From the NCBI GenBank assembly GCA_002403105.1, contig DHHD01000071.1:1-5987 (forward strand): a stretch of 5,987 bases of DNA, read 5' to 3'. Below, in pieces: positions 1 to 5,987 of the stretch. The notes under the pieces are model-generated. The model ran no database searches. It was not told the DNA's origin and saw only the letters and a program-made list of their open reading frames with translations. A program made the position numbers and the translations under genes. The stretch comes from Anaerolineaceae bacterium UBA4781. GTDB taxonomy: Bacteria > Chloroflexota > Anaerolineae > Anaerolineales > Anaerolineaceae. Every line of letters starts with the position of its first letter. Position 1 is the first letter of the stretch.

Positions 1-819
1 AACAAAGATCTCTTCGATCAGGCGGGAATCACTGAAACACCAACCACTTGGTCTGAATTCCTTGAGTGTGTTCAGAAACTGAAAGCAGCGGATATTACCC
101 CGATTGCTTTGGGTGAAGGCGATACCTGGACCGGTATGCATATCTGGTCATACCTTGCAACACGCATCGGTGGTGAAGCAGCTTTCACCGCTGCAGCCGA
201 TCGTACCGGTTCTTTCACTGATCCGGCTTTCGTTCAAGCAGGGGTGGAACTGAACAAGCTGATTGAAATGGATCCATTCCAGGATGGTTATCTGGGGGCT
301 ACTCATGATGAAATGCAAGCAACCTTTGGAAATGGCAGGGCTGCTATGGAGCTATCCGGACAGTGGGCTCCATCTGTTCAAAAAGCGAACAGCGCCGATC
401 TGCAAGGGGTCGTGAATCTCGGTATGTTCAATTTCCCTGCTGTTGAAGATGGGGTGGGTGAGATCAGCGATGTGATTGGGGGTGGAAATGGATTTGCGAT
501 TGGGAAAGATGCTGAACCGGAAGCGATTGACTTTGTAAAATATCTGACCAGTCAGCAAAACCAGACGATTGTTGCAGCCTCAGGCACGGGTATTCCTGTG
601 GTGAATGGCGCTGAGAGCGGTCTGACTGACCCGAATCTGTTGCTTGTGCAGCAAAGCTTTGCAAAAGCGCAGTACTTCCAGCTTTACTACGATCAGATTT
701 TGCCTTCTGCGATGGGTGGTGTCATTAATGATGCGGTCCAGAAATTGTTTGCAGGAACCGCAACCCCCGAGCAGGTGGCAGCTGAAATCGAGGCTGGCGC
801 CCAAGAGTTGATCGAATAA
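1..819 (+). CDS. ABC transporter sugar-binding protein (CUT1 family), 5'-truncated by the window edge
   Basis: This is the C-terminal 272 residues of an extracellular solute-binding protein, read in frame from base 1 to the TAA at 817-819. It would bind an oligosaccharide outside the membrane and deliver it to the two permeases downstream. Visible family signatures are NKDLFDQAGI followed by TTWSEF (residues 1-20 of the visible part), typical of CUT1 binding proteins, FGNGRAAMELSGQW (109-122), and a GGGNGFAI strand (160-167) leading into an EAIDFVKYLTS helix. The signal peptide and N-terminal lobe, probably some 130-160 residues, lie left of the window, so lipoprotein status cannot be judged. 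The xylo-oligosaccharide substrate is inferred only from the GH3 and xylA genes that follow; by position it corresponds to Streptomyces bxlE. Its codons are visibly richer in G/C at third positions than those of the permeases, as expected for a highly expressed binding protein. Family confidence is high, substrate confidence modest. Confidence 0.93.
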   Translation, partial: NKDLFDQAGITETPTTWSEFLECVQKLKAADITPIALGEGDTWTGMHIWSYLATRIGGEAAFTAAADRTGSFTDPAFVQAGVELNKLIEMDPFQDGYLGATHDEMQATFGNGRAAMELSGQWAPSVQKANSADLQGVVNLGMFNFPAVEDGVGEISDVIGGGNGFAIGKDAEPEAIDFVKYLTSQQNQTIVAASGTGIPVVNGAESGLTDPNLLLVQQSFAKAQYFQLYYDQILPSAMGGVINDAVQKLFAGTATPEQVAAEIEAGAQELIE

Positions 820-998
820 CTTCTAAGTATGATCGAGACAGGTGCGCGAAGGTTGGAACGAAGACCAGAACGCACCTGTCTTTGATAAGTGGATTCGTTT
901 CATGAATAGCTGATTTGATTGTTTTCATACCATAAATCGGTGCGGTGTTTTGAAAATTCGACAGCCTTTCCATAAGGAATGATAAGGAAATTCAAAGA
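820..998 (+). other. 179-nt gap between binding-protein and first permease genes
   Basis: Besides the stem-loop at 837-880, no gene is supported here. A weak promoter-like pair is present: TTGATA at 882-887 and AATAGC at 905-910, 17 nt apart. The second box matches the -10 consensus poorly. Another candidate, TTGAAA (950-955) with CATAAG (971-976), has a short 15-nt spacer. Neither is convincing, so read-through from the binding-protein gene is the simpler view. An AAGGA at 984-988 serves the permease start at 999 with 10 nt of spacing. An 11-mer, TTTTGAAAATT (948-958), recurs inside the palindrome before the GH3 gene. Confidence 0.4.
837..880 (+). promoter_or_regulatory. Intercistronic stem-loop between binding-protein and permease genes
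   Basis: GACAGGTGCG (837-846) is perfectly complementary to CGCACCTGTC (871-880), with 24 nt between them. An A-T pair (836/881) extends the stem, and a short inner stem (GGTT 851-854 with GACC 863-866) can form in the loop. It starts 17 nt after the binding-protein stop codon. No run of T follows (TTTGATAAG), so it is a poor intrinsic terminator. It better fits an attenuator or a 3'-end stabiliser that leaves more binding-protein mRNA than permease mRNA, as known for malE-malF-type operons. The stem is seen directly; the role is inferred. Confidence 0.6.
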
Positions 999-1943
999 AT
1001 GCAATTACCTTTATTCACTCACAACAAATCGCATACTCGTAAAAAGAATAAAAAAGATCAGCGATCGAAAGATCGATTAGTGATCATTCTATTTTTGCTA
1101 CCGGCATTAACTCTCTTTTTTCTCTTTGTAATTTATCCTATTTTTAGATCAATTTATTACAGTATGTTCGATTGGAAGGGTTTTGGTCCGGCAGTAGATT
1201 TCATTGGTTTGGGAAATTATAAGAAGATATTGAACGATGCGGTATTTTTAAAGTCAATTAAAAATGTCTTGCTCATCATTACCTTGTCTTTAAGCTTGCA
1301 GTTGCCAATTGCATTGATCTTGGCAGTTCTTGTGGGGCGTGATTTGCCCGGAAGATCCTTTTTTCGTACGGTCTTTTTCCTGCCGTACGTGCTTTCTGAG
1401 GTGAATACGGGAATTATGTGGATGCTGCTTTATAATCCTGATCCGGAGCGGGGATTTTTAAATTCAATTTTGGTTTTAATTGGTCTCCAACCGGTTACTT
1501 GGTTGGCAGATATGAATGTTGTGATTTACGCAGTATTTATAACGCTGACCTGGAAGTATTTTGGATTTCATATGATGTTGTACCTCACAGGGTTTCAAAA
1601 TATCCCAAGAGAAATTGAAGAAGCAGCACGTATTGACGGGGCTAACGCAGTTCAAAATTTCTTTCGTATTACCTTGCCCCTTTTAAGCAGCACCATAAAA
1701 ACCTCGGTCTATATGTCTGTTTTAGGGTCAATTCAGCAATTTGTTTTAATCTGGGTGATGACAAGGGGAGGACCGGTCAATGCAAGTGAAACAATGGCAA
1801 CTTACATGTATCGCTTTGGCTTTGTACGATTCCAACTTGGTTATGGGGCAGCCGTCGCTATTATTATGTTCATTCTTTGCATGATTTTTTCATTATTCTA
1901 TCAGGCGCTTACACGAAAACCAGATTACCTGAGTGGATTATAG
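999..1943 (+). CDS. ABC sugar transporter permease, MalF/UgpA type (CUT1)
   Basis: A 314-residue inner-membrane permease, half of the channel through which the bound sugar enters the cell. A basic N-terminal tail (residues 11-26, rich in K and R) precedes six likely membrane segments at about 27-50, 88-112, 120-145, 171-198, 228-252 and 280-303. The cytoplasmic EAA loop that docks on the ATPase is clear: E208-A-A-R-I-D-G214, then I224-T-L-P227, matching EAA-3x-G-9x-I-x-LP. Length and motif are normal for MalF-like CUT1 permeases; the large periplasmic loop of E. coli MalF is absent, as in UgpA-type proteins. The ATG at 999 has AAGGA 10 nt upstream. The gene is A/T-rich with many TTT, TTA and ATT codons, unlike the binding-protein gene before it. 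The next gene's ribosome-binding site overlaps its stop codon, so the permeases are translationally close. By position it corresponds to bxlF. Confidence 0.95.
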   Translation: MQLPLFTHNKSHTRKKNKKDQRSKDRLVIILFLLPALTLFFLFVIYPIFRSIYYSMFDWKGFGPAVDFIGLGNYKKILNDAVFLKSIKNVLLIITLSLSLQLPIALILAVLVGRDLPGRSFFRTVFFLPYVLSEVNTGIMWMLLYNPDPERGFLNSILVLIGLQPVTWLADMNVVIYAVFITLTWKYFGFHMMLYLTGFQNIPREIEEAARIDGANAVQNFFRITLPLLSSTIKTSVYMSVLGSIQQFVLIWVMTRGGPVNASETMATYMYRFGFVRFQLGYGAAVAIIMFILCMIFSLFYQALTRKPDYLSGL

Positions 1944-1950
1944 AAAGGAG
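1943..1950 (+). promoter_or_regulatory. Ribosome-binding site that sets the second permease start
   Basis: GAAAGGAG overlaps the last base of the first permease's TAG stop (1941-1943) and lies 7 nt before an in-frame GTG at 1958. This favours GTG 1958 over the in-frame ATG at 1877, which is inside the first permease gene and has no comparable site. Other in-frame ATGs at 1970 and 1988 are less well spaced from it. Confidence 0.8.
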
Positions 1951-1957
1951 TATTTCT

Positions 1958-2827
1958 GTGGGCAAGTATATGCATCTTCCACGATGGATGAAGAAAATTC
2001 CTCAAAGAATGATTGTATATATCTTCCTTATTATGGCTTCGGTACTGATCTTAATTCCCATTGTGATATTGCTCTTTGGTAGTGTAAAGACTACAGGTCA
2101 AATGTATTCACATCCATATTCCATTCCAAACCCACCCTATTGGGATAATATTCGATCAATATTAAGAACCCCCTCGTTTTGGAATATGTTAAGAAATTCT
2201 TTGGTCGTCATGATCGCGACAACGCTGGGAACGGTGGGTATCTGTTCATTAACAGCCTTTGTTTTTGCCAGATTACAATTTCGCGGAAAGAATTTTTTCT
2301 ATAATTTATTCACGATCGGGCTTATGTTCCCGATCAATGTAGCGATATTGCCTGTGTATTTTGTATTACGGCAGATAGAGCAAACAGGAATACCCATGAT
2401 TAATACATTGTGGGGTGTCATTCTTGTACAGATCGCTTTTCAATTATCGGGGAATATTATGATCTTAAAAGGTTTTTTCACTGCTGTCCCATCTGAACTT
2501 CAAGATGCCGCTTATATGGATGGGTGTTCACATTTTAATTTTTTCTGGCGAATTATGCTACCGCTGGTAAAACCATCTTTAACTGCAGTTGGTTCATTGG
2601 TTATGATCGCTAGTTGGAATGATCTGCTGGTTCCTCTTGTTATATTGAATAGCAATCAATTATGGACTTTGCCATTGGGTACCATGCAATTCCAGGGTCA
2701 ATATGGGCAAGATCTGGCATTAATTTCTGCCTTTGTTGCCCTTTCAGCGATCCCCACGATCATTTTTTATTTCATTGCCGAGAAGCAGATCGTGTCTGGT
2801 TTAACAGCGGGCGCCGTGAAGGGATAG
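1958..2827 (+). CDS. ABC sugar transporter permease, MalG/UgpE type (CUT1), GTG start
   Basis: A 289-residue inner-membrane permease, partner of the preceding one. Likely membrane segments lie near residues 18-41, 80-105, 113-138, 146-170, 203-230 and 254-274. The EAA loop reads D183-A-A-Y-M-D-G189, then I199-M-L-P202; Asp for the first Glu is a common variant. The C-terminus, ending in VSGLTAGAVKG, is a hallmark of MalG-type CUT1 permeases and shows that the 3' end is intact. I chose the GTG at 1958 because GAAAGGAG sits 7 nt before it. Starting at ATG 1877 would add 27 residues encoded inside the first permease gene, with no family support. The gap between the two coding regions is 14 nt, so the genes form one transcription unit. 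By position it corresponds to bxlG. No ATPase gene follows, so the ATPase must come from elsewhere. Confidence 0.94.
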   Translation: MGKYMHLPRWMKKIPQRMIVYIFLIMASVLILIPIVILLFGSVKTTGQMYSHPYSIPNPPYWDNIRSILRTPSFWNMLRNSLVVMIATTLGTVGICSLTAFVFARLQFRGKNFFYNLFTIGLMFPINVAILPVYFVLRQIEQTGIPMINTLWGVILVQIAFQLSGNIMILKGFFTAVPSELQDAAYMDGCSHFNFFWRIMLPLVKPSLTAVGSLVMIASWNDLLVPLVILNSNQLWTLPLGTMQFQGQYGQDLALISAFVALSAIPTIIFYFIAEKQIVSGLTAGAVKG

Positions 2828-2843
2828 AAAATGAGTTCGTTGC

Positions 2844-2872
2844 TTTTTATTTTGAAAATTTCAAAATAAAAA
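2844..2872. repeat. 14-bp-arm A/T-rich palindrome upstream of the GH3 gene
   Basis: TTTTTATTTTGAAA (2844-2857) and TTTCAAAATAAAAA (2859-2872) are perfectly inverted around a single A at 2858. It begins 17 nt after the permease stop codon and ends 84 nt before the GH3 start. With one G-C pair and no following T run on the + strand, it is unlikely to be a strong intrinsic terminator. An operator for a dimeric repressor, or a weak mRNA hairpin, is more plausible. The symmetry is certain; the function is unknown. Confidence 0.55.
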
Positions 2873-2882
2873 AAGATGATGA

Positions 2883-2896
2883 TTTGTTTGAACAAA
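2883..2896. promoter_or_regulatory. Small inverted repeat, possible operator half-sites
   Basis: TTTGTT (2883-2888) and AACAAA (2891-2896) are inverted around TG. Half-sites of this type occur in operators of ROK-family XylR repressors of xylose genes in Firmicutes, though with wider spacing than here. It lies 60 nt before the GH3 start in an A/T-rich gap, where short repeats of this kind also arise by chance. Confidence 0.25.
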
Positions 2897-2956
2897 AGTA
2901 TTGAGTAAAAAACGAGAAATCATTGAGAAGGGTTCATTGAATATAGAGGTGTATAT

Positions 2957-5101
2957 ATGAAAGAGAAAGAAAAACCAGAACAGCAATCATATCTTGATAC
3001 AGCACTGCCGTTTTCTGATCGAGTCAAAGAACTTATTAAATTATTGAAACTTGATGAAAAAATTGGATTGATAAGTTATACAGGCGAGAAAATCCCTCGT
3101 CTGGATATACCTGCATACAACTATTGGAGTGAGGCATTGCATGGTGTAGCACGGAATGGTCGTGCCACCGTTTTCCCGCAAGCAATTGGAATGGCTGCTA
3201 CATGGGATAAAGAAATGATCTTTAATGTGGCAACTGCTATCAGCGATGAAGGGCGTGCGAAGTATCACCAGGCTCTTCGCAGAAATGGATTTACGGATCA
3301 ATACCAGGGATTGAATTTCTGGTCACCGAATGTGAATATTTTTCGTGATCCTCGCTGGGGTAGAGGGCAGGAAACCTGGGGAGAAGATCCGCACCTCATC
3401 GGGGAGATGGCGTCTGCTTTTGTGAAGGGCATGCAGGGGGATGACCCGAAATATTTAAAGACGTCTGCCTGTGCAAAACATTTTGCCGTTCATTCAGGTC
3501 CTGAAAGGGAGCGCCATACTTTTAACGCCATCGTTACCAGGCGGGAGTTGTACGATTCATACCTGCCTGCCTTTAAAAAATTAGTACAGGCTGCAAATGT
3601 TGACGCGGTAATGGGAGCGTATAACCGGATCCTTGGCGAGGTTTGTTGTGCCAGTAAGCTTCTGATAGAAGATATTCTTCGCGGAGAATGGAAGTTCCAA
3701 GGGCATTTTGTGTCAGACTGCGGGGCGTTAACTGATTTCCATTTGAGTCACAAAGTTACTAACGATGCGGCTGAATCTGCCGCTTTGGCATTAAAACATG
3801 GATGTGATCTCGGTTGTGACCATGTTTTTAACGAAATCCCCGAGGCTATAAGAAGAGGATTGATCACAGAAGAGGTTGTTGATCGTGCTCTGGAACGTGT
3901 TTTACTGACCAGATTCAAACTTGGGATGTTTGATCCTCCTCAAGATGTTCCCTTTGCGTCTATCCCTGAAAATGTCATAGGGTGTGACAAACACAGAGAA
4001 CTTGCCTATCAGACGGCTGTTGAATCAATCGTCTTGTTGAAAAATAAAAAGAACATCCTTCCTATTAAACCATCCGTAAGAAAAATTTTTGTGACCGGTC
4101 CAAATGCAACCAGTACAGAAGTCCTTTTGGGTAATTATTATGGCTTTAATGAACGGATGATCACACTGCTCGAAGGCATTACCGGGCGGATTCCTGAAGG
4201 GATGGGAATGGAATATACCACGGGTGCGATGTTGAAGCATCCCAGAGAGATAAAAGAAACCTGGGCGCCAGGGATGGCACTGTCATCTGATCTGGCGATC
4301 GTTTGTGGAGGTTTTTCTTCTTTCTTGGAAGGAGAAGAGGGGGAATCTCTACTCTCTCCTCAAAATGGAGATCGCAGCAGCATTTCTTTGCCGGTGAGCC
4401 AAATTAACTACATTAAAGAACTGGCAATTTCAGGAACAAAGATCGTACTTGTATTGACGGGCGGTAGTCCTGTAGCTTTGGGTGAGATCGAAGATATGGT
4501 GGATGCAGTTCTTTTCATCTGGTATCCGGGCATGGAAGGGGGAAATGCGGTTGCAGATATATTGTTTGGCGATGTTTCACCATCCGGAAAGCTGCCATTA
4601 ACCTTCCCCAAGTCATTGGAGCAGCTCCCTCCATTTGATGATTACAGTATGGATGGAAGAACATATCGATACATGAAGGAAGAACCGCTCTATCCCTTTG
4701 GTTTCGGATTAAGCTATTGCCTGTTTGAGTATCAGCATCTCCGGCTGGAAAAGCAGAGTATCTCTCTTGGTGATTCTCTACACTGTAGTTTTGAGCTCCA
4801 CAATAATGGCGATCGAACTGCTTCTGAAGTCGTTCAGTTTTATCTATCAGACCTCGATGCTTCAACGATTGTTCCCCTTCATCATCTGATTGGATTTGAA
4901 CGGGTTGAACTTCTTTCTGGAGAAAAGAAAAAAGTGGAATTCCTTGTAACCCCCGAAATGATGTCTTTCTACAACGACGATGGGAAATTAACTCTTGAAC
5001 CGGGTGAGTTCCGTTTGGAGATCGGCGGATGTTCGCCTGGTAAACGCGGACAGGATTTAGGTGCCCCTATGCCATTAACAACGTTGTTTGAGTTGAAATA
5101 A
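2957..5101 (+). CDS. Glycoside hydrolase family 3, probable intracellular beta-xylosidase
   Basis: A 714-residue enzyme that removes terminal sugars from imported oligosaccharides by a retaining mechanism. It has no signal peptide (it begins MKEKEKPEQQ), so it acts in the cytoplasm. The N-terminal GH3 barrel covers about residues 40-320: SEALHGV (58-64), FRDPRWGRGQETWGEDP (129-145), KHFAVHS (174-180), and FVSDCGAL with the predicted nucleophile D254. The C-terminal GH3 domain covers about 355-585. Its LEGEE stretch (457-461) followed by GDR (471-473) and SLP is where this clade carries the acid/base Glu; YPFGFGLSY (579-587) closes the domain. A fibronectin III-like domain follows at about 615-690. 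The SDCGA and LEGEE forms match the beta-xylosidase/arabinofuranosidase branch more than classical beta-glucosidases. Start ATG 2957 has GAGGTG 5 nt upstream. Its place after two CUT1 permeases mirrors bxlA, and xylA follows 71 nt later. Beta-glucosidase or arabinosidase activity remains possible. Confidence 0.93.
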   Translation: MKEKEKPEQQSYLDTALPFSDRVKELIKLLKLDEKIGLISYTGEKIPRLDIPAYNYWSEALHGVARNGRATVFPQAIGMAATWDKEMIFNVATAISDEGRAKYHQALRRNGFTDQYQGLNFWSPNVNIFRDPRWGRGQETWGEDPHLIGEMASAFVKGMQGDDPKYLKTSACAKHFAVHSGPERERHTFNAIVTRRELYDSYLPAFKKLVQAANVDAVMGAYNRILGEVCCASKLLIEDILRGEWKFQGHFVSDCGALTDFHLSHKVTNDAAESAALALKHGCDLGCDHVFNEIPEAIRRGLITEEVVDRALERVLLTRFKLGMFDPPQDVPFASIPENVIGCDKHRELAYQTAVESIVLLKNKKNILPIKPSVRKIFVTGPNATSTEVLLGNYYGFNERMITLLEGITGRIPEGMGMEYTTGAMLKHPREIKETWAPGMALSSDLAIVCGGFSSFLEGEEGESLLSPQNGDRSSISLPVSQINYIKELAISGTKIVLVLTGGSPVALGEIEDMVDAVLFIWYPGMEGGNAVADILFGDVSPSGKLPLTFPKSLEQLPPFDDYSMDGRTYRYMKEEPLYPFGFGLSYCLFEYQHLRLEKQSISLGDSLHCSFELHNNGDRTASEVVQFYLSDLDASTIVPLHHLIGFERVELLSGEKKKVEFLVTPEMMSFYNDDGKLTLEPGEFRLEIGGCSPGKRGQDLGAPMPLTTLFELK

Positions 5102-5103
5102 AA

Positions 5104-5142
5104 GGGGCCCATTTTAATGGGGTCTATAAAAATCTGTTTTTT
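5104..5142 (+). promoter_or_regulatory. Weak hairpin and T run between GH3 and xylA
   Basis: CCCATT (5108-5113) can pair with AATGGG (5116-5121), leaving only a two-base TT loop, so the innermost pair would open. The T run (5137-5142) lies 15 nt past the stem rather than next to it; it can itself pair with AAAAA (5128-5132). This is not a good intrinsic terminator. It may tune or process the mRNA between the two genes, or have no role. Confidence 0.25.
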
Positions 5143-5157
5143 GAATTCATGTGAAAA

Positions 5158-5166
5158 AAGGAGGAG
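5158..5166 (+). promoter_or_regulatory. Strong Shine-Dalgarno site for xylA
   Basis: AAGGAGGAG contains the full AAGGAGG complement of the 16S rRNA 3' end, 8 nt before ATG 5173. It is the best ribosome-binding site in the window, clearly better than those of the first permease and GH3 genes, and predicts high XylA translation. Confidence 0.85.
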
Positions 5167-5172
5167 TTTATC

Positions 5173-5987
5173 ATGACAACAAAATATGATCCAAAACCAG
5201 AGCATAAATTTACTTTTGGTCTTTGGACTGTTGGGAACAAGGGTGGTGATCCATTTGGCGCTGATGTAAGAGATCCAAAATCCCCGGTTGATCTGGTTCA
5301 TCTGCTGGCAGAGGTTGGTGCTTATGGTGTGAATTTTCACGACAATGATCTCATACCAATAGATGCTTCGCCGGATGAAATTGAGACGATCAAGAAAGAT
5401 TTTAAAAAAGCCCTGAAAGATACCGGTCTGGTGGTACCCATGGCTACAACCAATCTCTTTTATGATCCGATCTTCCGCGATGGCGCTTTTACCTCAAATA
5501 ATGCGTATGTGCGCAATTATGCGCTTCAAAAAACGATGCGATCAATGGATCTTGGGGTTGAGATGGGTGCGCAAGTGTTCGTGTTTTGGGGTGGCAGAGA
5601 AGGAACGGAAACAGATGCCTCTAAAGATCCGGTAGATAGCATAAAACGGATGCGAGAAGCGCTGAATTTCTTATGTGAATATGCTCTCGATCAGGGGTAC
5701 CAGTTGAAGTTTGCCCTGGAGGCGAAGCCGAATGAACCGCGGGGGGATTTGTATAATGCCACAACCGGACATATGCTGGGATTCATTGCCACCTTGGATC
5801 ACCCGGAAATGGTGGGTGTAAACCCGGAAGTGGCACATGAACACATGGCAGGGCTCAACTTTTCTCATGGAGTGGCGCAAGCCATTGATGCCGGAAAGTT
5901 ATTTCATATCGATCTAAATGACCAGGCTTTTGGGCGTTATGATCAAGATTTTCGATTCGGTGCGGTAAACCTTAAGCGCGCTTTTTT
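5173..5987 (+). CDS. xylA: Xylose isomerase, class I (short type), 3'-truncated by the window edge
   Basis: XylA interconverts D-xylose and D-xylulose in the cytoplasm with two divalent metal ions. The visible 271 residues of a TIM-barrel protein (family length about 385-390) run off the right edge. The class I start is clear: FTFGLWTVGN (13-22), then AYGVNFHDNDLIP (50-62). Active-site residues align with the Streptomyces/Actinoplanes enzymes at a constant offset of two: H56 and D59 (H54, D57), F96 (F94), W139 (W137), E183 and K185 in EAKPNEPRGD (E181, K183), E219 and H222 in NPEVAHEHMAGLNF (E217, H220), D247 (D245), D257 and D259 in YDQDF (D255, D257). The last metal ligand, equivalent to D287, lies beyond the window. 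IDLNDQ and RFGAVNLKRAFF resemble the Thermus enzyme. The start ATG follows AAGGAGG by 8 nt. Its position after the GH3 gene argues that xylose is released by that enzyme. Confidence 0.97.
   Translation, partial: MTTKYDPKPEHKFTFGLWTVGNKGGDPFGADVRDPKSPVDLVHLLAEVGAYGVNFHDNDLIPIDASPDEIETIKKDFKKALKDTGLVVPMATTNLFYDPIFRDGAFTSNNAYVRNYALQKTMRSMDLGVEMGAQVFVFWGGREGTETDASKDPVDSIKRMREALNFLCEYALDQGYQLKFALEAKPNEPRGDLYNATTGHMLGFIATLDHPEMVGVNPEVAHEHMAGLNFSHGVAQAIDAGKLFHIDLNDQAFGRYDQDFRFGAVNLKRAF

Noticed and set aside
1062..1075. CGATC-GAAA-GATCG hairpin with a GNRA-type loop
   Set aside because: Only five base pairs, and it lies inside the basic N-terminal coding stretch of the first permease (codons for SKDR). 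Best explained by chance.
979..1080. Possible 33-codon leader ORF (ATG at 979, TAG at 1078-1080) overlapping the start of the first permease gene
   Set aside because: The AAGGA at 974-978 abuts its ATG with no spacing, the peptide shows no recognisable feature, and it overlaps a well-supported gene in another frame. Probably chance.
2662..2904. An 80-codon open frame overlapping the 3' end of the second permease gene
   Set aside because: It is out of frame with a clear MalG-type C-terminus that ends at the proper place, and its translation looks like a shifted reading of that gene.
4515..4865. Antisense open frame of 116 codons within the GH3 gene
   Set aside because: It lies wholly opposite a gene with intact family motifs, has no domain signature and no convincing ribosome-binding site. 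The same applies to the other minus-strand open frames in the window.
5142..5149. TGAATTCA palindrome before xylA
   Set aside because: Only 8 bp, with no extension on either side; expected by chance in a gap of this composition.
5340..5349. HDND in XylA instead of the Streptomyces HDDD, and N22 in place of Trp20
   Set aside because: The catalytic His and the last Asp are kept. The middle position varies in the family, and Asn after WTVG is also found in the Thermus enzyme. Not a defect.

Overview
The window is one end of a bacterial sugar-utilisation operon. Everything lies on the + strand and both edges cut genes. In order it holds: the 3' part of an extracellular solute-binding protein gene (1-819), two ABC permease genes of the MalF and MalG types (999-1943 and 1958-2827), a cytoplasmic family 3 glycoside hydrolase of the beta-xylosidase clade (2957-5101), and the 5' part of a class I xylose isomerase gene, xylA (5173 to the right edge). 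I see no tRNA, rRNA, CRISPR array, insertion sequence or prophage sequence.

The genes read as a short pathway. The binding protein captures a xylo-oligosaccharide or xylobiose-like sugar outside the membrane and the two permeases carry it in. The signal-less GH3 enzyme cuts it to monomers in the cytoplasm, and XylA converts D-xylose to D-xylulose. The first four genes have the order of the Streptomyces bxlEFG-bxlA xylobiose system. No ATPase subunit is present, as is common for CUT1 transporters that share an MsmK/MalK-type ATPase encoded elsewhere. Xylulokinase and a regulator are also not in the window; they may lie outside it.

The gaps carry the possible control elements. Between the binding-protein and permease genes (820-998) there is a 10-bp perfect stem-loop, placed as expected for lowering permease expression relative to the binding protein. 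Between the second permease and GH3 (2828-2956) there is a 14-bp-arm A/T-rich palindrome and a second, smaller inverted repeat. Between GH3 and xylA (5102-5172) there is a weak hairpin, then a near-perfect Shine-Dalgarno sequence.

Organism: a bacterium of moderate to low G+C with clear Shine-Dalgarno sites. XylA is the short class I type and resembles the Thermus-type enzyme (WTVGN near the N-terminus, IDLNDQ, then an RFG..NLK.AFF segment). With this base composition and a CUT1-GH3-xylA cluster, a member of the Chloroflexota (Anaerolineae-like) is my best guess. It is an inference, not a demonstrated assignment. I found no evidence of an undescribed system; the points worth checking are the intergenic repeats and the enzyme specificity.
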